Below are positions 16,410 to 23,986 of a stretch of DNA of 64,000 bases, in pieces. Source of the stretch: JBBQXK01 sp038209775 (GTDB lineage Bacteria > Pseudomonadota > Alphaproteobacteria > Rhodobacterales > Rhodobacteraceae). Made by a program: the position numbers and the translations under genes. The stretch lies in contig JBBQXK010000005.1 of NCBI GenBank assembly GCA_038209775.1, positions 62,001 to 126,000 on the forward strand, written 5' to 3'. The stretch's first letter is position 1. Each line of letters opens with the position of its first letter. Under the pieces are notes generated by a model. It was not told where the DNA came from. It ran no database searches and saw only the letters and a list, made by a program, of their open reading frames with translations.

Positions 16410-17390
16410 TCATGGAGCAATGATCGGCTGGGCTGCCAGATCACTGTCGGCCAGCGCGGCACCCTCGAACACCGACCCCAACTCGAACCACGACCGGGGT
16501 GCCGGTGCCCCCCACAGCGTTTGCCTTTGCGGGTCGGTCAGGCTCCAGCGGATCGGCTCGTGGTCGGGGTCGACGGTCTGATAGTCGGAACAGTAGATCT
16601 CGGTCCGGTGACCGTCCTTGTCGCGGATGTACAGAAAGAACGCGTTCGAGATGCCATGCCGCCCCGGTCCGCGTTCGATATGGGCAAGGTAGCCGGTGGT
16701 CGCCATCAGATCCAGAAGGTCGATGATGTTCAGCGGTGTCGGCACCCAGAACGCCAGATGATGCAGGCGCGGGCCGGTGCCGTTGGTAAAGGCCACATCG
16801 TGAACCCCCCCCTTGCGCTGCATCCATGCGGCCCAGGTGCGCCCCGTCACCTCGTCTGCCGTGTATTCGGTTACCCGAAACCCCATCTCGCCCCAGAACG
16901 CCACAGCGGCATCCACATTGGCCGAGAACAGGTTGAAATGGTCGATCCGCAAGGGCTTTACCCCCCGGTACAGCCCGAATTTCTGGTGGATCGACGGCAG
17001 CCGGTCCATCCGCGCATAGAACTCCAGCGGAACCCCCCAGGGGTCGCGCGTCGACAGAACCCGCCCCATGAACGGCCTCTCGACCCAAGCCACCGGCAAC
17101 CCCTTGCCCGCAAACCACGCCGCCGCTCGGTCAAGGTCGTCCTCGTCCCACACCTTGAACCCCAGCACACCGACCGACCCCGCATCGCCGCGGCGCAGGA
17201 TCACGCAATGGTGCCCGCGTTCCTCCATGGCGCGCAGATAAATCGCGCCCGCATCCTCATGCGTCACCTGCAGGCCCAGCATGTCGACGTAATAGGCGCG
17301 TGCCCACGCGAGGTCAGTCACCCGCAACTCGACATGGCTCAGGCGCACGATGTTGAACGGCGGGTACAGCGTCGGCGCAGGGATCGGCAT
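16410..17390 (-). CDS. hpaD: 3,4-dihydroxyphenylacetate 2,3-dioxygenase HpaD (extradiol, VOC fold)
   Basis: Opens the ring of homoprotocatechuate using a non-haem metal and O2. The 326-residue protein has two paired VOC modules: IVRLSHVELRVTDLAWARAY starts the first and PLRIDHFNLFSANVDAAVAF the second. By family comparison the metal ligands should be H151 (RIDHF), H210 or H211 (PRLHHLAFW) and E264 (HRTEIYCSDY). It resembles the Brevibacterium/Arthrobacter type rather than the E. coli LigB-type HpcB. It starts 3 bases after the hpaE stop. Confidence 0.93.
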   Translation of the reverse strand: MPIPAPTLYPPFNIVRLSHVELRVTDLAWARAYYVDMLGLQVTHEDAGAIYLRAMEERGHHCVILRRGDAGSVGVLGFKVWDEDDLDRAAAWFAGKGLPVAWVERPFMGRVLSTRDPWGVPLEFYARMDRLPSIHQKFGLYRGVKPLRIDHFNLFSANVDAAVAFWGEMGFRVTEYTADEVTGRTWAAWMQRKGGVHDVAFTNGTGPRLHHLAFWVPTPLNIIDLLDLMATTGYLAHIERGPGRHGISNAFFLYIRDKDGHRTEIYCSDYQTVDPDHEPIRWSLTDPQRQTLWGAPAPRSWFELGSVFEGAALADSDLAAQPIIAP

Positions 17391-17393
17391 GGC

Positions 17394-18898
<1,505 letters not shown>

Positions 18899-18902
<4 letters not shown>

Positions 18903-19291
18903 GCGGGCTCTCCGGGCAGGTAGCGGCGGATGGAACTGGTTTTCGGTGACAGGTCGGGATCAATGTCGCGCATCTCGAACGACAGCATCAGCGATGACGT
19001 GGCCATAAGGTCCGCACAAAACGTCTCGGCCGCCGCAAAGATCACCGCCGTGGCCGCCGCCTTGTCCCCGGCCGACCGCCCGCCCCGCAGGCGCAGCGAG
19101 ATGTCCAGATAGGCATGATCCGGGTTCCCGTCCGCGATCACCACATGCGTCGCCGCCGTCGCCCGCACCCGCAGCCCCGCCAAGGGCAGGATCCCCGTTG
19201 CCACCGCCGCATCGCGCAAGGCGTGGCACAAGGCCGCCATATCCAGCCGCCCCTCAAGATTGGGGGAATAGTCGATCATCAGATGCGGCAT
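18899..19291 (-). CDS. hpaF: 5-carboxymethyl-2-hydroxymuconate delta-isomerase HpaF
   Basis: Isomerises 5-carboxymethyl-2-hydroxymuconate in homoprotocatechuate degradation. The 130-residue product belongs to the tautomerase-like CHMI family; after methionine removal the N-terminal proline (MPHLMIDYSPN) is the catalytic base. Further family landmarks are ATHVVIADGNPDHAYLDIS and LMLSFEMRDIDPDLSPKTSS. It is the first gene of the hpaFEDGH operon and faces hpaR across a 90-base divergent control region. Confidence 0.92.
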
Positions 19292-19306
19292 CAGCCCCTC
19301 CCAATA

Positions 19307-19343
19307 CTTGCTTTGTTAAATGAAATGCTTGCTCTGTCAATGA
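19307..19343. promoter_or_regulatory. Candidate HpaR operator (direct repeat) in the hpaF-hpaR divergent region
   Basis: Two similar blocks, CTTGCTTTGTTAAATGA at 19307-19323 and CTTGCTCTGTCAATGA at 19328-19343, start 21 bases apart, about two helical turns. They lie in the AT-richer gap between the divergent hpaF and hpaR starts, where a MarR-type repressor would be expected to bind. The assignment to HpaR is inferred from position. Confidence 0.45.
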
Positions 19344-19381
19344 TTCTTGCCTGCAGCGCCATCGCGGCGCATGATCCCGCC

Positions 19382-19834
19382 ATGAACGACACCCCTCCCC
19401 TGCGCCGCACCCGCCGGTCCCTGCCCATCGCACTGCTGCGCGCCCGTGAAACCGTCATGGGCCCGGTTCGCGGGATGCTGGCCACCTCGGGCGTGAACGA
19501 ACAGAAATGGCGGGTGCTGCGGGTGTTGCAGGAAAGCGGGCCCTTGGAACTGGGGCAGGTCGCGGATGAGGCCTGCCTTCTGTTGTCCAGCCTGACCCGG
19601 ATGGTGCCGCCGATGGTGGCCGAAGGGCTGATTGCCCGCCATGTCCCGGCCAAGGACCGCCGCAAGGTGATCCTAACGATCACCCCCGCGGGCGAGGCGC
19701 TGGTGCAGGCCCATGCCGCGCAAAGTGCGGCAATCTTTGCCCGCATCGGGGACGCGTTCGGCGCCGACCGGCTGGAACAACTGCTCGACCTTCTCGAGGC
19801 GCTGCAGGCGCTGGACCTGAGCGACCCCGATTGA
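19382..19834 (+). CDS. hpaR: MarR-family regulator HpaR of homoprotocatechuate degradation
   Basis: A 150-residue winged-helix regulator. The N-terminal SLPIALLRARETVMGPVRGM and NEQKWRVLRVLQESGPLELG match the HpaR subgroup of MarR proteins, which repress hpa operons and are released by (homo)protocatechuate-type ligands. The DNA-binding wing is near DRRKVILTITPAGEALVQAH. The ATG at 19382 is chosen because homology starts there; the frame is open further upstream through the divergent promoter region. Divergent placement beside hpaF supports the role. Confidence 0.9.
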   Translation: MNDTPPLRRTRRSLPIALLRARETVMGPVRGMLATSGVNEQKWRVLRVLQESGPLELGQVADEACLLLSSLTRMVPPMVAEGLIARHVPAKDRRKVILTITPAGEALVQAHAAQSAAIFARIGDAFGADRLEQLLDLLEALQALDLSDPD

Positions 19835-19873
19835 CCGGCTTGCCCGCCATCACCAGCAGGGGTATCAAGATAA

Positions 19874-19888
19874 GAACAAATCATGAAC
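19874..19888 (+). promoter_or_regulatory. Candidate LexA (SOS) box upstream of imuA
   Basis: GAAC at 19874-19877 and GAAC at 19885-19888 are separated by exactly 7 bases. Read on the other strand this is GTTC-N7-GTTC, the direct-repeat LexA site of alphaproteobacteria. It lies 30 bases before the chosen imuA start, the position expected for SOS control of the imuA-imuB-dnaE2 cassette. Confidence 0.8.
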
Positions 19889-19917
19889 TCACCACGATTC
19901 GGAAGCCCCAGTGCCGC

Positions 19918-20616
19918 ATGCGCCCGGTATCCCCCTTTCCCAAGGCCGAACGCCCGCCCGCAACAGCCGGCGCGGTGATGCCGGCCACACCGATGGTCGC
20001 CCTGTCCGAGGTTTTTGCCGAAACCATCACGGATGCCGGGGCCGTGGGGTTTGTGCTGTCACGGCTGGCCGGGCGCGCGCCCGTGCTGTGGATCCAGGAC
20101 AGGATGTCGCGGCGCGAAACCGGGCGGCCGTTTCTGGCGGGGCTTGGTGCCGTTCAGGTGCTGATGCTGGATATCACCCGCCCCCTCGACGTGCTGATCG
20201 CGGCCGAGGAAGGGTTGCGCTGTGCCGCCCTGTCGGCGGTGGTGGCCGAGATTTACGGCGACCCGCCGGCCCTCGACTTTACCGCCACGAAACGCCTGGC
20301 GGTGCGGGCCGAGGCGACGGGCGTGCCCTGCTGGCTGATCCGCCACGGCGGCACCCCCGACCTCAGCGCCGCGCGCGACCGCTGGCGGGTGGGCTCGCGC
20401 CCCTCATCCCCCAACCCCGACGACCCCCGCGCGCCCGGCAACCCGCGCTGGCAGGTCGAACTCTTCCGCTCACGCGACAAGCAGCCCGGCACATGGGTGG
20501 CCTGTCATGACCGGGGGGCATGGCGGGCGGGGGACCATGCCGACCTGCGTGCCGCAGTTCCCGACGGAGCGCTGGCGGCGGACGCAGGCGCGGACCGGCA
20601 ACGCAGCCTCAGGTGA
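19918..20616 (+). CDS. imuA: ImuA, SulA/RecA-like accessory protein of the SOS mutasome
   Basis: ImuA is a RecA-related protein that works with ImuB and DnaE2 in SOS-induced mutagenic translesion synthesis. The product (232 residues from the ATG at 19918) shows ALSEVFAETITDAGAVGFVL, APVLWIQDRMSRRETGRPF, LVRAEATG-type helices and the conserved block DLSAARDRWRVGS, PNPDDPRAPGNPRWQVELFR. The start was chosen downstream of the LexA box; an ATG at 19978 is also possible. Its C-terminal ~37 codons overlap, in another frame, the ImuB-like start at 20507. This imuA/imuB overlap is the unit that has been duplicated downstream. Confidence 0.85.
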   Translation: MRPVSPFPKAERPPATAGAVMPATPMVALSEVFAETITDAGAVGFVLSRLAGRAPVLWIQDRMSRRETGRPFLAGLGAVQVLMLDITRPLDVLIAAEEGLRCAALSAVVAEIYGDPPALDFTATKRLAVRAEATGVPCWLIRHGGTPDLSAARDRWRVGSRPSSPNPDDPRAPGNPRWQVELFRSRDKQPGTWVACHDRGAWRAGDHADLRAAVPDGALAADAGADRQRSLR

Positions 20617-20695
20617 CCTCGTCATGGCGCTGTCGGTCGAGGGGCCGCAAGGGCCAGTGGTACATGCCGCCGCGAACATGGGAAGCCTGCGATGA
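20507..20695 (+). CDS. Truncated ImuB-like ORF, repeat copy 1 (62 residues)
   Basis: This ORF starts with ATGACCGGGGGGCATG inside the 3' end of imuA, almost the same start sequence as full-length imuB. It reads through one ImuB N-terminal module (CVPQFPTERWRRTQARTGN, ALSVEGPQGPVVHAA) and stops. It probably represents the original imuB start before amplification. Its stop overlaps the next ATG (20692) as ATGA. Whether a stable peptide is made is unknown; it contains only the first strand and helix of a Y-family palm. Confidence 0.5.
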   Translation: MTGGHGGRGTMPTCVPQFPTERWRRTQARTGNAASGDLVMALSVEGPQGPVVHAAANMGSLR

Positions 20696-21066
20696 ACAGG
20701 GAGGAGAGGGCGCGGCGCATCGTGTCGGCCTGCTTGCCGCAGTTCCCGATGAGGCGCTGGCGGCAGACGCAAGCGCGAACCAGCAGCGCAGCCCCGGGTG
20801 ATCTGCCGCAGGGGTCTGGCGGTCAGAAGGCCGCACGGGCTGGATCTGCATGCCACCGCGAACGTGGGGTGCATGACATGAGAGGGAAGGAGAGGGCGCG
20901 ACCCATCGTGTCGATATGCTTGCCGCAGTTCCCGATGCAGCGCTGGCGCCAGGCGCAGGCGCTGACCGGCAACGCAGCCTCGGGTGATCTGCCGCAGGGG
21001 GTGGAGATCGAGGGGTGGCAGGGGGCGCTAGTGCATACCACCGCGAACGTGGGGTGCATGACATGA
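20692..21066 (+). CDS. ImuB-like repeat ORF, copies 2 and 3 (124 residues)
   Basis: An ORF carrying two ImuB N-terminal modules: CLPQFPMRRWRQTQARTSSA and, after a frame-drifted linker, CLPQFPMQRWRQAQALTGNA. Only the module cores remain alike. It begins with ATGAACAGGGAGGAG, coupled to the stop of the preceding ORF, and ends at 21066 where TGA overlaps the ATG of the next ORF. No known independent function. It may be a degenerate leader peptide or a translational relay towards imuB. Confidence 0.4.
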   Translation: MNREERARRIVSACLPQFPMRRWRQTQARTSSAAPGDLPQGSGGQKAARAGSACHRERGVHDMRGKERARPIVSICLPQFPMQRWRQAQALTGNAASGDLPQGVEIEGWQGALVHTTANVGCMT

Positions 21067-21416
21067 GCGGTCGGCGCATCGCGGCGACCTGCTTGCCGCA
21101 ACTCCCGATGAAGCCTTGGCGGGAGGCGCAAGGGCGGACGGGCGACCCAGCCTCGCATGATCTGCCGCAAGTGCTGGCGGTCGAGAGGCCGCACGGGCCA
21201 ATCGTGCATGCCGCGAGCCGTGCCGCACATCTGGCCGGGGTGGCCGAGGGCGCGCGGGCCATACCGACCTGCTTGCCGCAGTTCCCGATGGAACGCTGGC
21301 GGCGGATGCAAGAGCGGGCGGGCAACGCCGCCTCGGGTGACGTGGCCATGGCCCTGTCGGTCGAGGGGCCGCACGGGCCGGTGGTGCATGCCGCGAACAT
21401 CGGTGGCCTGCGATGA
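21063..21416 (+). CDS. ImuB-like repeat ORF, copies 4 and 5 (117 residues)
   Basis: Starts at ATGAGCGGTCGGCGC, overlapping the preceding stop, and carries two ImuB modules: CLPQLPMKPWREAQGRTGDP followed by HAASRAAHLAGVAEGARA, then CLPQFPMERWRRMQERAGNA with ALSVEGPHGPVVHAAN. Copy 4 keeps the longer ImuB sequence past HAAN, so the repeat unit boundaries vary. It ends with TGA overlapping the imuB ATG at 21413. The open frame across two copies suggests translation is at least not excluded. Confidence 0.45.
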   Translation: MSGRRIAATCLPQLPMKPWREAQGRTGDPASHDLPQVLAVERPHGPIVHAASRAAHLAGVAEGARAIPTCLPQFPMERWRRMQERAGNAASGDVAMALSVEGPHGPVVHAANIGGLR

Positions 21417-23986
21417 CCGGGGGACATGCGGGGCGGCGCATCGTGTCGATATCCCTGCCGCAGTTCCCGATGGAACGCTGGCGGCGGATGCAGGAGCGGG
21501 CGGGCAACGCCGCCTCGGGTGACGTAGCCATGGCCCTGTCGGTCGAGGGGCCGCACGGGCCGGTGGTGCATGCCGCGAACCGTGCCGCACATCTGGCGGG
21601 GGTGAGTGACGGCGCGCGGGTGGTGGACATGCGCGCGCTCTGCCCCACGCTGCAGGTTGAATATGCCGATACCGGCGGCGACCGGGTGGCGCTGGACCGC
21701 CTCGCCCTCTGGGCAAGGCGCTGGTGTCCGTGGACGGCGGTGGATGGGCAGGGCCTGATCCTCGACACCACCGGCACCGCCCACCTCTGGGGTGGCGAGG
21801 CCGCGATGCTTGCGGACATGACGGCGCAACTGGCGCTTCTGGGTCTGACGGCAAGGGTGGCGCTGGCCCCCACCTGGGGGGGGGCCTGGGCCCTGGCGCG
21901 GTTCGGGCCGGTCAGGGCGATCTCTGCCGATCCCACGCCCCTGCCGGTGGCCGCACTGCGGCTGACACCCGACACGGTGCTGCTCTTGCACCGGCTGGGG
22001 CTCAAGACCATCGGCGCACTGGCCGCCGTGCCGCGCCTCGCGCTGGCGCGGCGGTTCGCGCGGGCGGAACTGGCCGCGAACCCCCTCCTCAGGCTGGACC
22101 AGATGACCGGCCACCTGCCCGAACCCCTGGCCCCGCCCGACGCCCCCCCGGTGTTCCGCGCGATGGCCCGTCTGGCCGAGCCGATCTTTGATCCCACGCA
22201 CCACCTGCCCGGTCTGTGTGCCGACCTTTGCGCGCAACTGGCCGCAGCGGGGCATGGCGCACGGCGTCTGCGGCTGACCGTGTACCGCACCGACGGCGAG
22301 GTGGCCCTGATCGACACCGCCACCGCCAGCCCCAGCCGCGACGCCGCCCATCTGGCGTTTCTCTTCCGCGACCGGCTGGACCGGATCGACCCCGGCTTCG
22401 GCTTTGACCTGATCGCGCTTGAGGCCCCGGTGGCCGAACCGATGGCCGTGGTACAGGCCAACCTCGCGGGCGGCACCGAGGCCGTGCTGGACCTGTCGCA
22501 CCTGGTGGACCGCCTGATAATGCGCTTTGGCGCAGCTGCCCTGTCGCGCCCGATGCCACGCGCCAGCCACATCCCCGAACGGGCCGAGATGCGCGCGGCC
22601 CCCCTTGCAGCACCACCCCCTCTTGCCACCGGCAGGGGCAGTGGCGTCACAGGTGACCCCGGCCCCATGGCCCTTGTCCAGGCTGCCGGGCTGTCGCGGA
22701 TGGCATCCCCGCCCTCCCCCCCGGCAGGCGAACAGGCGCATCCCGCCGGAAGCGGCACCCGTTGTGCGGCCCCGGCCCTCTCCGACACCGGTCAACGCAT
22801 CCCGCCCACCCCAACCCCGGCCCATATACCCCCCCCCGCCCCCTTCGGAGGAGGGGCTACGCGGAACACCGAAGAACCGCCCCATGCGGTTGCCCTTGCC
22901 CGGGGTGGAGGGAAGGCGCAGCCTGTGGAAGGCCATGCCCGGTTCGGGGTCACGGCCCCGCCCGGCGTCCCCCCACGCATCCCGACCACCCCAACCCCGG
23001 CCCGTCTGCATTCCACCGCCCCCTTGAGGGAAGATGCGACGCTTGACCTTGAACAGCCGCCCTGTGCGCCTGCCCTCTCCCAAGGGGGGCGAGAGGCGCA
23101 TCCTGCGAAAGGATATGCCCGATCTGGCATCGCGGCCCTGTCCGGCGTCGGTCAACACGGGCTGACCATCGCAACCCCGGCCGGTTTGCCCCCCCTCTCG
23201 CCTTGGAGAGGAGAGGCCGCACGAAACCATGAAGAACCGCCCCGTGCGACTGCCCTCCCCCAAGAGGAAAGAGCGGCGCAGCCTGCGAACGGCCACGCCC
23301 GGTTCGGGGTCGCAGCCCCGCCCGGCGTCCCCCCACATACCCCGACCGCCGCAACCCCGGCCCATATACCCCACCGCCTCCCCTTCGAAGGAGGGGCCGT
23401 GCGGAACACCGGGGAGGCGCCCCAGGCGGTTGCCCCCGCCCGGTGGGGAGGGGCGGCGCGGCCTTTGGGGGGGGGCGACGGGTATCGCGGGCCTGCCCCC
23501 GTCGGGGATCACCCGACAGCCGTCGATTCCCCTACTCCGGGCCACCCCACTCCGGGCCACCCCACTCCGGGCCAGTTGAGTACCCCCCCTCCTCCTCGGG
23601 GAGAGGAGGCAGGGCGCGCGCACCATCCCGCCCCCGGTGGCGCGGCAAGAGGGATGCCGCCCAGCGATCACCCTGCCCCGCCCCCCCCCGCCGAACGCCC
23701 GGTCCGCCTTCTGGACCCGCCCGAAGAGGTCCGCGTGCTTTACGCCGTGCCCGAAGGCCCGCCTGCGCAGTTCGCATGGCGCCGCGTCACCCACCGCACC
23801 GTGCGCTATCAGGGGCCGGAACGGATCGCCCCCGAATGGTGGCAGGACCGTCCCGGCACCCGCCTGCGCGATTACTTCAAGGTCGAGGATGACACGGGCC
23901 GCCGCTACTGGCTCTACCGCGAGGGGCTGCATGATGACGGGCGCGGCGGCGATCCGCGCTGGTTCCTGCACGGGATCTTCGCCTGA
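21413..23986 (+). CDS. imuB: ImuB, Y-family-like subunit of the SOS mutasome, with repeat-expanded hinge
   Basis: ImuB is a catalytically degenerate Y-family polymerase that bridges ImuA, DnaE2 and the clamp during SOS mutagenesis. The 857-residue product is far longer than the ~500 usual for the family. Residues 1-~395 form the polymerase-like core (RIVSISLPQFPMERWRRMQE, GVSDGARVVDMRALCPTLQV, LILDTTGTAHLWGGEAAMLA, LHRLGLKTIGALAAVPRLAL). Residues ~400-755 are a Pro/Ala/Gly-rich insert with 60-residue repeats. The C-terminal domain resumes at VRLLDPPEEVRVLYAVPEGP and ends in DYFKVEDDTGRRYWLYREGL and PRWFLHGIFA as in normal ImuB. The start overlaps the preceding ORF and the stop overlaps dnaE2. 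I see no clear QLxLF clamp motif. Confidence 0.88.
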   Translation: MTGGHAGRRIVSISLPQFPMERWRRMQERAGNAASGDVAMALSVEGPHGPVVHAANRAAHLAGVSDGARVVDMRALCPTLQVEYADTGGDRVALDRLALWARRWCPWTAVDGQGLILDTTGTAHLWGGEAAMLADMTAQLALLGLTARVALAPTWGGAWALARFGPVRAISADPTPLPVAALRLTPDTVLLLHRLGLKTIGALAAVPRLALARRFARAELAANPLLRLDQMTGHLPEPLAPPDAPPVFRAMARLAEPIFDPTHHLPGLCADLCAQLAAAGHGARRLRLTVYRTDGEVALIDTATASPSRDAAHLAFLFRDRLDRIDPGFGFDLIALEAPVAEPMAVVQANLAGGTEAVLDLSHLVDRLIMRFGAAALSRPMPRASHIPERAEMRAAPLAAPPPLATGRGSGVTGDPGPMALVQAAGLSRMASPPSPPAGEQAHPAGSGTRCAAPALSDTGQRIPPTPTPAHIPPPAPFGGGATRNTEEPPHAVALARGGGKAQPVEGHARFGVTAPPGVPPRIPTTPTPARLHSTAPLREDATLDLEQPPCAPALSQGGREAHPAKGYARSGIAALSGVGQHGLTIATPAGLPPLSPWRGEAARNHEEPPRATALPQEERAAQPANGHARFGVAAPPGVPPHTPTAATPAHIPHRLPFEGGAVRNTGEAPQAVAPARWGGAARPLGGGDGYRGPAPVGDHPTAVDSPTPGHPTPGHPTPGQLSTPPPPRGEEAGRAHHPAPGGAARGMPPSDHPAPPPPAERPVRLLDPPEEVRVLYAVPEGPPAQFAWRRVTHRTVRYQGPERIAPEWWQDRPGTRLRDYFKVEDDTGRRYWLYREGLHDDGRGGDPRWFLHGIFA
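22796..23515 (+). repeat. In-frame 180-bp tandem repeat inside imuB, four units
   Basis: The sequence AACCCCGG recurs at 22813, 22993, 23173 and 23353, exactly 180 bases apart, so each unit adds 60 residues without changing frame. Units 1 and 3 share EEPP, GHARFGV, APPGVPP; unit 2 is more divergent (EQPP, GYARSGI) and unit 4 loses similarity in its second half. A partial unit precedes 22796. Each unit contains a short CCCCTTC...GAAGGAGGGG-like inverted repeat, most complete in units 1 and 4, which suggests a hairpin-bearing element was captured and amplified. Confidence 0.88.
23534..23575 (+). repeat. 15-bp tandem repeat inside imuB, nearly three units
   Basis: ACTCCGGGCCACCCC occurs at 23534 and 23549, with a third copy from 23564 that is perfect to base 23574. 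It encodes TPGHP-TPGHP-TPGQ in the Pro-rich hinge just after the 180-bp array. The period is a multiple of three, so the frame is kept. Confidence 0.9.

Larger units (their letters stand above)
20507..21590 (+). repeat. Six degenerate tandem copies of the imuA/imuB junction (about 180 bp each)
   Basis: The block encoding LPQFPMERWRRMQERAGNAA of the ImuB N-terminus occurs six times. Using GCCGCAGTTC or its variants as marker, copies sit at 20551, 20736, 20922, 21095, 21275 and 21457, spacings 185, 186, 173, 180 and 182. The first copy overlaps the end of imuA and the last leads into full-length imuB. Copies differ by substitutions and small indels (copies 5 and 6 are closest), so the array is old rather than an assembly stutter. 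Several copies keep the ATGA stop-start junction. Confidence 0.9.

Noticed and set aside
20507..23515. Regular ~180-bp spacing suggesting a CRISPR or satellite array
   Set aside because: Units are far longer than CRISPR repeats, there are no unique spacers, and both arrays are protein-coding variants of imuB.
20609..23971. A 1120-codon open frame on the minus strand opposite imuB
   Set aside because: It is antisense to the repeat-rich imuB in a GC-rich frame where stops are rare. Its translation is Arg/Gly/Pro-rich without any recognisable domain, and imuB on the plus strand has clear homology.
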